This document shows positions 17,695 to 25,284 of a stretch of 64,000 nucleotides of DNA, piece after piece. The DNA is from an uncultured Prevotellaceae bacterium (GTDB lineage Bacteria > Bacteroidota > Bacteroidia > Bacteroidales > Bacteroidaceae). Position numbers and translations under genes: made by a program. How positions within the stretch are numbered: position 1 is the stretch's first letter; each line of letters opens with the position of its first letter. Under the pieces are notes generated by a model that saw nothing but the letters and a program-made list of their open reading frames with translations, was not told the DNA's origin and did not search any database. The stretch covers positions 1 to 64,000 of the forward strand of contig CAMVIM010000010.1 in the NCBI GenBank assembly GCA_947167515.1, in the 5' to 3' direction.

Positions 17695-18894
17695 ATGAAA
17701 AAGATGACCATGTATGTGATCGTGCTGACCCTTCCCCTCTTGGGAATCGTCGGCTGCAAGCAGGGCGCAAGTGCTCCTGCTGACGAGGCTGCGGCAGACT
17801 CAGTGGCTGCGGCAAGTGTGGAGGAAGGGCGTGTGGAGGATTCCGATGAGGAAATGGAAAGCCAAAGCGGTATATACGATGCCGCCGATGTAGAGAAACA
17901 TTGGCAGAACCGCCCCATTAAGGTGACTGGCGAGAAGAGTGACATCGTGGCACTCTTCGGAGCCTTCAACAAGGAATGGCCCACCCATGAGGGCAACCGC
18001 ATCATGCACGAGGCAGACCCTGCATCGGTGCCCGACGACGGCTTCTACGAGGAAGGTTCCATCGTCGATAGGAAGAACGGCTATGTGGAGTCGTCTTGGT
18101 TCGAGAGTGAAGACCTGAGCGTGGTGAGTGCCTGTGTGTGGAACCGCAAGGACGGTCACAAACTCTTTGCCGTCAACATGGGCAAGGCTCGCAATGACAT
18201 GGGGGAGTTTGTCTGCTTCTACGACTACGACCCCGCCAAGAAAATGCTTACCCCCGAGGAATCGCCTGTGAAGAAGGAACACCTGCTCTTCCCCGACAAA
18301 CCTATAGAACTCTACCGTTTGCCGCACGAAGGCAAGTCGATGGAGGTGGAGGAAAGGGGAGGACTCATCTTCATCGACGCCATCTACACCTTCGACGGGC
18401 AGAACCTGAAGTATGCGGGTCACGACTTGGGGTGGACAACCCAGTTGCAGAAAGACTATGAGGAGAATGACCTCGACGATATACATTATACGCTGACGAA
18501 GTTTGCCCTCATCGACATCGACGGAGATGGCGGCGAAGAAGTGTGGGTGCGCACGGCCAAGGACGAGGACGGAGCCATCTTCTGCTTCGGCGAGGAGGGG
18601 AGCCCGTCGCTTCTCATCACCGAGAGCGAGGGCAAGCGTCCCTCCATCGGCAAGGGATGGGTCGGTGTCGGCTATCCAGCCGGTGGCCCTTCCTACTTCA
18701 ACCACTATGTGACGGTGAGGAACAGCACGGGGTGGCACAACTTCACCGACTTCCAGATAGAAGAAAGGCACGAATATTATAGTGGCGACCGCGAGATCAG
18801 CGAAGCCGAAGCCAAGGAAATCAAGCAGCACATCAAGGGAGAAGGCAAACTGCTGAAGCCGAAGTGGCACAAGATGGCCAGCAAGTATAATTAA
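17695..18894 (+). CDS. Lipoprotein with acidic DxDxD motif
   Basis: 399 residues. Lipoprotein signal MKKMTMYVIVLTLPLLGIVGC with the lipid-modified Cys at 21, then an Ala/Glu/Ser-rich tether to about residue 60. Two blocks are shared with the protein at 19841-20944: NGYV...ACVWNRKDGHKLFAVN...FYDYDPAKKMLTPE (residues 120-190) and YTLTKFALIDIDGDGGEEVWV (around 263-283). The second resembles a calcium-binding DxDxDG loop. Function unknown; outer-membrane or periplasmic lipoprotein. Stop codon is directly followed by a CCAGCC hairpin repeat. Confidence 0.75.
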   Translation: MKKMTMYVIVLTLPLLGIVGCKQGASAPADEAAADSVAAASVEEGRVEDSDEEMESQSGIYDAADVEKHWQNRPIKVTGEKSDIVALFGAFNKEWPTHEGNRIMHEADPASVPDDGFYEEGSIVDRKNGYVESSWFESEDLSVVSACVWNRKDGHKLFAVNMGKARNDMGEFVCFYDYDPAKKMLTPEESPVKKEHLLFPDKPIELYRLPHEGKSMEVEERGGLIFIDAIYTFDGQNLKYAGHDLGWTTQLQKDYEENDLDDIHYTLTKFALIDIDGDGGEEVWVRTAKDEDGAIFCFGEEGSPSLLITESEGKRPSIGKGWVGVGYPAGGPSYFNHYVTVRNSTGWHNFTDFQIEERHEYYSGDREISEAEAKEIKQHIKGEGKLLKPKWHKMASKYN

Positions 18895-18910
18895 CCAGCC
18901 CACGCGCTGG
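18895..18910 (+). repeat. Stop-fused CCAGCC palindromic repeat
   Basis: CCAGCCCACGCGCTGG begins on the base after the TAA of the preceding gene. The same element follows three minus-strand genes near 26.9, 27.9 and 28.6 kb, in the same orientation relative to the gene it follows. Confidence 0.7.
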
Positions 18911-18931
18911 ACGAAATACCCATAAATAAAG

Positions 18932-19825
18932 ATGAAAAGGATATTTTTGATATGGAGCGGCTTGCTGCTGATGATGGTGAGTTGCAACAGCGGTGGCAAG
19001 GGAACTGTTGGGACTTCCTCCGAAGACTCGACAGCGACTGAGACTGTGAGTGCTGATGATGGTAAGCACACCGCCGACTACATCACCCGGCGACTTGGCG
19101 AAATTTACCAGCAGCGGGAGAATGCCAAGTGCTGCTCCGAGCGGTACATGAAGCTCTACAACGAGGCTTCTCAATTGAGCAAACGAAGTGGCATGACCTT
19201 CCTCAGTGGCGATCATTGGGTGCAGGGCAATGATGTGGACGAGAAATGGAGCTACCGCATCCTTGACGTGACTGACATCACGCCCACTACGGCTACGGCT
19301 CGGGTGTTGATTAACAACTTCACCGAGCGGGAAGTCACCCTTCGGCTTGTCTTCGAGCGTGACGACTGGTATGTCGATAACTTCATCAACGAGATGGAGG
19401 GCAATTGGGACGGCTCTGGTGCGGAACCTGAAGTGTTCGATGAAGTGAAAGACATTCAGGAGTATATCAACAGCGTGAAGGTTGACGTGGAGATGGCTGA
19501 GAAACTTGTTGGTGATTGGGGATGGACAGGCGACACGGGACCCGAACTTCTGCTGGGATTCACGCTCAACGAGGACGGCCAGCTTCAGAACTCCGAATGT
19601 ACCATCTACCGCATCTACTCCTTCCATCACCCCCTTTGTGGCGTGTATGATGGAAAACTCAAGCTCGCTCAGAGGCCTGACCAGAACAAGATAGACCTTT
19701 CTCTTCAGCTCAACGAGAAAGGCGACGAACTCTCTGGACACATCGAGCTGAAACTTGCGGATGGCTATCACTATGATGGGCACATCACCCTGAGAAAGAA
19801 CTATTTCCGATATGAAGATAATTGA
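18932..19825 (+). CDS. Lipoprotein, hypothetical
   Basis: 297 residues. Signal MKRIFLIWSGLLLMMVSC with lipid Cys18 and a Ser/Thr/Gly tether. Residues 45-160 (DYITRRLGEIYQQRENAKC ... RLVFERDDWYVDNFINE) have the pattern of an NTF2-like or DUF3828-like fold, which I can only suggest. The C-terminal part (LVGDWGWTGDTGPELLLGF ... LSGHIELKLADGYHYDGHI) looks like a small beta-barrel lipocalin-type domain. Third gene of the exported-protein cluster; 15 bp separate it from the next. Confidence 0.65.
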   Translation: MKRIFLIWSGLLLMMVSCNSGGKGTVGTSSEDSTATETVSADDGKHTADYITRRLGEIYQQRENAKCCSERYMKLYNEASQLSKRSGMTFLSGDHWVQGNDVDEKWSYRILDVTDITPTTATARVLINNFTEREVTLRLVFERDDWYVDNFINEMEGNWDGSGAEPEVFDEVKDIQEYINSVKVDVEMAEKLVGDWGWTGDTGPELLLGFTLNEDGQLQNSECTIYRIYSFHHPLCGVYDGKLKLAQRPDQNKIDLSLQLNEKGDELSGHIELKLADGYHYDGHITLRKNYFRYEDN

Positions 19826-19840
19826 TGGAGAACAACCAAA

Positions 19841-20944
19841 ATGAAAAAGAAACTATTCGTTTTACTAATGAGCCTGACGGCTCTTGCGGCATTCGCACAA
19901 CAGAAATCCTCGATTGATGACATCCGTTCTGGATGGGCTAAAAAGACTATCACGGGTGTGAAGGATGGCAATATCCTCACGTTGGTTACCGCCTTCAATA
20001 ATGTGTGGAGGACGATGCCTGCCACTTACCTGCTGAAGCACCCTGTCAGCAATGGCGATGGGGATGATTCTTACGATATCGTGGTGGATAAGCCCAACGG
20101 CTATGTGTCTGCCTACGAACTGGGCGACGATGGTGAGTCGTTCGAGGCTTGTGTGTGGAGGCGCGACAATGGCCATAAACTCTTTGCTTATGTGTTCCAG
20201 CGCATGTATGGGCTGAGTGTTCACCAAATCATCCTCTTCTACGACTATGACCCCGCCAAGAAGACCCTTACGCCAGAACCCAACGAACTGACTCGCTTCC
20301 AGTCTTCCTATGACCATCCCAATGGTCCCAGCGGCTTGGTGGTCACCTATCATCTGCCGCAGCAGGGGAAGAGTGTGAAGGTGCAGGAGTATCTGATGAA
20401 TTGGTACCTTTCCATCGAGCATGTGTATGAGTGGGACGGCATGAAGCCTCGTTTCAGCCGGGTGAACATAGAGAAAATGGAGGACATCTGTGCTCCTTAT
20501 AACGAACTCTATGGCGAGTATGAAGGCTCGGACTTCACGAAATACACGCTTCACGATTTCGATGACGATGACGAACCCGAACTGTGGCTCTCGTCGGAGA
20601 ATGGTGAATATCAGGGCATCTTCTCCATCGTGAGAGGGGAGACGGACTTGATAGCCGGCACTTACTTCAAGACCAGTTTCAGTTTCTGGGATTATACCAT
20701 CTGTGTGGCGGGCGGATGCGGCACAGGTTGCTATAATGCTGAGTACATCGTGCTGGAGAAGAGTAAAATAGCCCACAAATTCGAGGACTATCAAGAGTGG
20801 AACTTCCAGAAGGACAGGATGGATCACACCTACACGCTCGACGAGAGGGAACTCTCGCAGAAAGAGGGCGAAAAATGGCTCAATTCGCTGAATGGAGGGA
20901 GGCAGCTTAAGCCTGTGTTCAGACCTTTGGAGGCGGTTCGGTAA
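19841..20944 (+). CDS. Secreted paralog of the 17695-18894 lipoprotein
   Basis: 367 residues. Signal peptide MKKKLFVLLMSLTALAAFAQ without a lipobox. Shares with the lipoprotein at 17695 the blocks NGYV, ACVWRRDNGHKLFAYV, FYDYDPAKKTLTPEP and YTLHDFDDDDEPELWL, so the two arose by duplication; one is membrane-anchored and the other soluble or otherwise held. The acidic DFDDDDEPE loop may bind a metal. A CVAGGCGTGC segment (residues 287-296) is absent from the paralog. Function unknown. Last gene before the terminator at 20950. Confidence 0.7.
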   Translation: MKKKLFVLLMSLTALAAFAQQKSSIDDIRSGWAKKTITGVKDGNILTLVTAFNNVWRTMPATYLLKHPVSNGDGDDSYDIVVDKPNGYVSAYELGDDGESFEACVWRRDNGHKLFAYVFQRMYGLSVHQIILFYDYDPAKKTLTPEPNELTRFQSSYDHPNGPSGLVVTYHLPQQGKSVKVQEYLMNWYLSIEHVYEWDGMKPRFSRVNIEKMEDICAPYNELYGEYEGSDFTKYTLHDFDDDDEPELWLSSENGEYQGIFSIVRGETDLIAGTYFKTSFSFWDYTICVAGGCGTGCYNAEYIVLEKSKIAHKFEDYQEWNFQKDRMDHTYTLDERELSQKEGEKWLNSLNGGRQLKPVFRPLEAVR

Positions 20945-20949
20945 GAAGT

Positions 20950-21008
20950 AAACAAGAGGAGGGGCGGGGACAGGTTGTGAAGACCTGTTCCCGCCCCTCC
21001 TCTTGTTT
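20950..21008. terminator. Strong bidirectional terminator
   Basis: Nearly perfect 26-bp inverted repeat (AAACAAGAGGAGGGGCGGGG... and its complement) with a 7-nt loop, flanked by A and T tracts. It separates the exported-protein cluster from the convergent carboxylase operon. Confidence 0.92.
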
Positions 21009-21015
21009 GTATGGC

Positions 21016-22455
21016 TTATAGCGGCATATTGCCGTGCTTCTTGGGTGGATTGCTCTGGTTCTTGTTGCGCGACATCTCCAGTGCCTGGATGAGGCGCAGG
21101 CGGGTGTCGCAAGGCTGGATGATTTCGTCTATGTAGCCGAGTTGAGCGGCAGGCATCGGGTTGGCAAACTTCTGGCGATACTCCTCAATCTTTTCAGCTC
21201 GCTCTTCGGGAGAGGCCTTGCGGTAGAGGATGTTGCAGGCTCCTTCAGCACCCATCACGGCAATCTCGGCTGTTGGATAGGCGAAGTTCACATCGGCCCC
21301 GATGCACTTGGAGTTCATCACGATGTAGGCGCCACCGTAAGCCTTACGGGTGATGAGCGTGATTTTCGGCACGGTGGCTTCGGCAAAAGCATAGACAATC
21401 TTGGCTCCATGACGGATGATGCCGTTGTGTTCTTGCTGCACACCTGGCAGGAAGCCAGGCACGTCCTCCACGGCAATGAGGGGGATGTTGAAGCAGTCGC
21501 AGAAACGGATGAAGCGCGCTGCCTTGTCGGAAGCGTCGATGTCGAGGGCACCAGCCAGAAAGTTAGGTTGGTTGGCTACAAAACCTACGGTTCTTCCTGC
21601 CATGCGGCCGAACCCGATGACGATGTTCTTGGCGAATTCAGGTTGAATCTCGAAGAAATACTGCTGGTCACACACTGGCTCAATGATGTTGCGGATGTCG
21701 TAAGGCACGTTCGGGTCGGTCGGCACCACGGTGTCCAGCTCATGGCAGATGCGTGTGACCTCATCGGTCACGGGATGGATAGGAGCATCTTCCATATTAT
21801 TGGAGGGGATGAACCCGATGAGTTCGCGGATGGTCATGAGTGTCTCTTCGTCGCTGTTGCAGATGAAGTGGCTCACACCGCTCACCGAGTTGTGCGTCAA
21901 GGCACCGCCCAGCGTTTCCTTATCCACATCCTCATTGGTCACGGCCTTCACCACGTTCGGCCCTGTCACAAACATCTGGCTCTGCTCCTTCACCATCAGG
22001 ATGAAGTCGGTCAGCGCAGGCGAGTAGCAGGAACCACCGGCACAAGGGCCGAGGATGGCACTAATCTGGGGAATGACTCCCGAGGCCATCACGTTCCTCC
22101 TGAAGATATGCGCAAAGCCGGTCAGCGACTCCACGCCTTCCTGAATGCGGGCACCGCCCGAATCGTTCAGTCCGATGATAGGGGCGCCATTCTTCAGTGC
22201 CAAGTCCTGCACCTTTGCAATCTTCTGTGCATTGGCAGCCGACAGCGAGCCGCCCAGCACGGCGAAGTCGAAAGCATAGACAAAGACGATACGTCCGTCT
22301 ATTTTACCATAACCAGAAATGACGCCATCGCCCTCAATGCGCTTGTTCTCCATGCCGAAGTCGGTGCATCGGTGCACCACATGCTTGTCCATTTCCACGA
22401 AGGTGCCACGGTCAAGCAATGTCTCTATTCTTTCTCTTGCTGTAAGTTTATTCAT
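21016..22455 (-). CDS. mmdA: Acyl-CoA carboxylase carboxyltransferase subunit (propionyl/methylmalonyl-CoA type)
   Basis: 479 residues. Both crotonase-fold halves are present: GLNDSGGARIQEGVESLTGF and GPCAGGSCYSPALTDFI in the N-half, FLPGVQQEHNGIIRHGAK and ITRKAYGGAYIVMNSK in the C-half. It moves carboxyl groups between carboxybiotin and an acyl-CoA; with the neighbouring biotin carrier and biotin carboxylase it would form a propionyl-CoA carboxylase or the decarboxylating branch of the succinate-propionate pathway. The protein starts at MNKLTARERIETLLDRG and so lacks the roughly 30 N-terminal residues most homologs (about 510 aa) have before TARER; no upstream frame supplies them. Third gene of the operon. 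The symbol is a family assignment; substrate not proven. Confidence 0.88.
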   Translation of the reverse strand: MNKLTARERIETLLDRGTFVEMDKHVVHRCTDFGMENKRIEGDGVISGYGKIDGRIVFVYAFDFAVLGGSLSAANAQKIAKVQDLALKNGAPIIGLNDSGGARIQEGVESLTGFAHIFRRNVMASGVIPQISAILGPCAGGSCYSPALTDFILMVKEQSQMFVTGPNVVKAVTNEDVDKETLGGALTHNSVSGVSHFICNSDEETLMTIRELIGFIPSNNMEDAPIHPVTDEVTRICHELDTVVPTDPNVPYDIRNIIEPVCDQQYFFEIQPEFAKNIVIGFGRMAGRTVGFVANQPNFLAGALDIDASDKAARFIRFCDCFNIPLIAVEDVPGFLPGVQQEHNGIIRHGAKIVYAFAEATVPKITLITRKAYGGAYIVMNSKCIGADVNFAYPTAEIAVMGAEGACNILYRKASPEERAEKIEEYRQKFANPMPAAQLGYIDEIIQPCDTRLRLIQALEMSRNKNQSNPPKKHGNMPL

Positions 22456-22470
22456 GAATTCATTATTTAG

Positions 22471-22600
22471 GAGTTGTCGCTTCGCTTAGAAGTTATAGAA
22501 GTTATCGCTACGCTCAGAAGTTAGAGACGTATGTTATGCTATTGACAGAGTATCGTCTTTAACTTCTTTAACTTCTCTAACTTCTTTAACTTCTCTAATT
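22471..22600. repeat. Inverted AACTTCT repeat cassette between carrier and carboxyltransferase genes
   Basis: TAACTTCTT/TAACTTCTC units (9-nt period) at 22559-22597 face imperfect inverted copies (AGAAGTTAT, AGAAGTTAGAG) at 22489-22525, which also contain CGCTTCGCT and CGCTACGCT. The transcript can fold into a long imperfect hairpin. Confidence 0.7.
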
Positions 22601-22605
22601 AAATT

Positions 22606-23118
22606 CTAATTTAATTCCAATTTAATAAGCGCTTGTTCCACACGGACGTTGTCGCCCACATTCACCAACACTTCTTTCACCGTGCAGTCCGCATTTACCT
22701 TGTAGTTCGACTGCATCTTCATGGCTTCCATCGTGAGGACGGTGTCGCCAGCCTTGAGCGTGTCGCCAGGCTTCACGTAGATGTTCACTATCTTGCAGGG
22801 CATCGGTGCCGTGATGACATCTGCCTGCACGGGGTCGGAAGAGCCTCCGCGACGCATCTTCATGTACTTCGCCTGTGAGTCGAGCATATCAATCTGGTAG
22901 GTAGAGTAGTTGAGGTTGACACGGTAGTGCTTCTCGCCACTCTCACGGATGAGTTCTGCATTGTACGAGTTGCCGTCGTAGATGAGGGAGCAGGTGCCGT
23001 TCTGAAGCATCGCCACATCCACATCATAGACTTTCCCGTCAATGTCTATCTTCACTTGGTTGCCCTCCTTGCTCAGCAGGGTCACTTCCAAGGTCTTATT
23101 TCCAACTTGTATTTCCAT
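22606..23118 (-). CDS. Biotin carboxyl carrier protein (acyl-CoA carboxylase)
   Basis: 170 residues. The biotinyl domain fills the C-terminal 75 residues, with the attachment motif TMEAMKMQ and biotinylated Lys134. The N-terminal half (MEIQVGNKTLEVTLL ... YRVNLNYSTYQIDML) is the beta-rich domain that docks the carrier to its partner subunits. Two bases separate its ATG from the accC stop. Carries carboxybiotin between the biotin carboxylase and the carboxyltransferase encoded on either side. Confidence 0.93.
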   Translation of the reverse strand: MEIQVGNKTLEVTLLSKEGNQVKIDIDGKVYDVDVAMLQNGTCSLIYDGNSYNAELIRESGEKHYRVNLNYSTYQIDMLDSQAKYMKMRRGGSSDPVQADVITAPMPCKIVNIYVKPGDTLKAGDTVLTMEAMKMQSNYKVNADCTVKEVLVNVGDNVRVEQALIKLELN

Positions 23119-23120
23119 AA

Positions 23121-24635
23121 CTATACCCTCAATACTCCTTTCTGCAATCCGAAAGCCCTCCAGCGGCTGATTGCCGTGTTCTCCGCTGTGGGTGTGGTGG
23201 GTTTGTTCTCCTCAAGGTTCATCAGATAGTCGATGTAGGCCGCAATGACCGCCATCGGCTCCGAATCGTTCTTGAAGCCTGGACGTGGACGCAGCCGGTC
23301 TTGGTTGCGCTCGATGAAGTAGGTGTTGTAGTTGCCCTGCTTGAAATCGGGCACATCGATGATGCGGCGCAAGTAGCGGATGTTGGTGGTCAAGCCCGTA
23401 ATCTTGTACTCGTAGAGCACACGGCGCATACGCTCGATGGCATATTCACGGCTGGTCGCCCACACGATGAGCTTGCCAATCATCGGGTCGTAATGCACAG
23501 GAATTTCATAACCCTCATACACATACGAGTCGATGCGTGTGCCAATGCCATGAGGTTCCGTGAGTTGCTGAATCACGCCCGGCGAAGGCATGAAGTTATG
23601 CTCTGTGTCCTCGGCGCAGATGCGGCACTCGATGGCATGACCACGTTGGCGAATGTCCTCTTGGCGGTAGCGCAGTTGCTGTCCGTCAGCCACAAGGATT
23701 TGCTCCTTCACCAAGTCGATGCCCACCACTTCCTCCGTGATGGGGTGCTCCACCTGCAGGCGTGTGTTCATCTCCAGAAAGTAGAACTTGTGGTATTTGT
23801 CCACCAGAAACTCAATCGTTCCAGCCCCTTCATAACCCACGGCACGGGCGGCAGCCACAGCTTTGGCACCCATCTCCATGCGCAGGTTGTAGTCGATGAA
23901 AGGTGAAGGGCTTTCCTCCACAATCTTCTGGTGCCGCCGCTGCACGGAGCACTCGCGGTCGAAGAGGTGAATCACGTTGCCATGCTTGTCACCCAAAATC
24001 TGGAACTCGATGTGGTGTGGTTCTTCCACAAATTTCTCGATATAGACGGTATCGTCACCAAAACCCGACATCGCCTCACTCCGAGCTGCATTGTACATCT
24101 CCACCACATCTTCTTCCCGTTCGATGAGGCGCATGCCCTTGCCGCCGCCGCCCATCGATGCTTTCAGCATCACGGGAAAACCAATCCTCTTTGCCACTTC
24201 CACCGCCTCTTCTGCCGACTTGAGTGGTTCTTCCGTACCGGGCACCACAGGCACACCAGCCTCTATCATCTTGCGGCGCGCACTGATTTTATCGCCCATT
24301 TCTTCCATGGTTTCAGGTCGGGGACCGATGAAGATGAAACCCTCCTGCTCGCAACGGCGGGCAAACTCTGCATTCTCGGAGAGGAAGCCATATCCAGGAT
24401 GGATGGCATCCACCTTGTGCTTATGGGCTGCCTCGATGATGTGGTCGATGTTCAGATAGCTGTCGCTGCTTGCCGCCCCGCCGATGCACTCAGCCTCGTT
24501 GGCAAAGAGCACATGGCGTGACAGGCGGTCAGCTGTGCTATAGACCGCCACAGATCGGATGCCCATTTCGTAGCAACTGCGCATCACGCGGATGGCAATC
24601 TCGCCACGGTTTGCTACTAAGATTTTCCTAATCAT
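23121..24635 (-). CDS. accC: Biotin carboxylase subunit
   Basis: 504 residues. MIRKILVANRGEIAIRVMRS opens the family; the ATP-grasp glycine loop is ASMGGGGKGMRL, and EMNTRLQVEHPITEEVVGIDL carries catalytic residues. It carboxylates biotin on the adjacent carrier with ATP and bicarbonate. The final 50 residues (PRPGFKNDSEPMAVIAAYID on) are an extension seen in the pyruvate/propionyl-type enzymes. First gene of accC-carrier-mmdA. No promoter is seen in the 100 bp before it, so transcription may come from the riboswitch leader upstream. Confidence 0.92.
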   Translation of the reverse strand: MIRKILVANRGEIAIRVMRSCYEMGIRSVAVYSTADRLSRHVLFANEAECIGGAASSDSYLNIDHIIEAAHKHKVDAIHPGYGFLSENAEFARRCEQEGFIFIGPRPETMEEMGDKISARRKMIEAGVPVVPGTEEPLKSAEEAVEVAKRIGFPVMLKASMGGGGKGMRLIEREEDVVEMYNAARSEAMSGFGDDTVYIEKFVEEPHHIEFQILGDKHGNVIHLFDRECSVQRRHQKIVEESPSPFIDYNLRMEMGAKAVAAARAVGYEGAGTIEFLVDKYHKFYFLEMNTRLQVEHPITEEVVGIDLVKEQILVADGQQLRYRQEDIRQRGHAIECRICAEDTEHNFMPSPGVIQQLTEPHGIGTRIDSYVYEGYEIPVHYDPMIGKLIVWATSREYAIERMRRVLYEYKITGLTTNIRYLRRIIDVPDFKQGNYNTYFIERNQDRLRPRPGFKNDSEPMAVIAAYIDYLMNLEENKPTTPTAENTAISRWRAFGLQKGVLRV

Positions 24636-24671
24636 ATATTATATATCCTGTGAATGAATCATCAAAGAAGA

Positions 24672-24701
24672 GAGTGCCCGGACATCACTGTTGGGGCACT
24701 C
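24672..24701 (-). terminator. Hairpin between the riboswitch leader and accC
   Basis: GAGTGCCC and GGGCACTC with a 14-nt loop, followed on the minus strand by TCTTCTTT. It could be an intrinsic terminator that separates the leader ORF from accC, or a processing site; the T tract is interrupted. Confidence 0.45.
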
Positions 24702-24737
24702 GGAGTTACAACACTTTTTTCTAATGCTTATAATTGA

Positions 24738-24836
24738 TTATTGTCTTTTCTCACTGGGGCAGGAACAAAAGCCACAAGGTATGCCGAGGCATGGGAGAAC
24801 CCCACACCCCACACAGGCCATCTGGTTGTCCTGCAT
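24738..24836 (-). CDS. Candidate 32-residue Cys-rich leader ORF under the riboswitch
   Basis: An ATG at 24836 opens a 32-codon frame, MQDNQMACVGCGVLPCLGIP continuing CGFCSCPSEKRQ, with six cysteines (8, 11, 16, 21, 24, 26) in 19 residues. It lies between the cobalamin riboswitch and accC on the same strand. A competing 34-codon frame starts at 24855 with a better A-rich upstream context (AAACAGAAAAAATG) and ends at 24751, overlapping it. Either may be a real small protein, a leader peptide, or chance. No family recognised; low confidence. Confidence 0.3.
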   Translation of the reverse strand: MQDNQMACVGCGVLPCLGIPCGFCSCPSEKRQ

Positions 24837-24907
24837 TGTACATGATTGTGAACATTTTTTCTGTTTCCGTCGATGTCCGTAGTCCCGCAGACACGCGTTA
24901 ACTGGCA

Positions 24908-25120
24908 AATGGCAGGTCTTCTGACTTCGTCCTGAGGTGCGCGGTCTTCCCGAAGATTTCAAAAGCATGAACCTGTCTGGCTGTTGCTTTTGACTTCAGT
25001 GACACTGTGTTGGCATCTCTTCTCATAAGGACTCACAGCATCGGGTAATGTCGCGGATTTCCACCGCGTTCCCATCTTAGCTCCGTCGCCACCTTCTCAT
25101 GGGGAGAAGAGTGGGGGAGA
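24908..25120 (-). promoter_or_regulatory. Cobalamin (B12) riboswitch
   Basis: On the minus strand, the core GGGAACGCGGTGGAAATCC...ACCCGATGCTGTGAGTCC (25075-25025) matches the conserved GGGAA/GGTGAAAATCC/CCCG..GCTGT block. Further on come a GGGAAGACC element and the B12 box AGTCAGAAGACCTGCC at 24926-24911. A promoter lies just upstream at 25134. Binding of adenosyl- or other cobalamin normally lowers expression of the downstream gene. The next genes on this strand are the tiny Cys-rich ORF and then accC. Confidence 0.9.
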
Positions 25121-25133
25121 ACCAAATGCGCTG

Positions 25134-25141
25134 CAAAGTTA
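25134..25141 (-). promoter_or_regulatory. Promoter -7 element of the riboswitch transcript
   Basis: TAACTTTG on the minus strand; transcription would begin right before the riboswitch aptamer. Confidence 0.7.
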
Positions 25142-25150
25142 CGAAAAAAA

Positions 25151-25260
25151 GTGAAAAGTGAAAAATGAAAAGTGAAAAATTTGCTACCGCAGCTGTTTGT
25201 CATTCAGTTGACTTACCAGTGCGGTAGCAAATTTTTCACTTTTCACTCTTCACTTTTCAC
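25151..25260. repeat. 40-bp-arm inverted repeat built from GTGAAAA units
   Basis: Arms 25151-25190 and 25221-25260 are complementary except for about three positions. The inner 11 bp TTTGCTACCGC is non-repetitive; the outer parts are GTGAAAA/ATGAAAA heptamers, and more TTTTCAC units run on to the stop of the next gene. The loop is 30 nt. It lies 3' of the envelope operon and may end its transcription. Confidence 0.8.
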
Positions 25261-25284
25261 TCTTCACTTTTCACTTTTCACTCA

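Noticed and set aside
24690..24882. Plus-strand 63-codon frame across the riboswitch leader
   Set aside because: Antisense to the leader, no promoter or motif.
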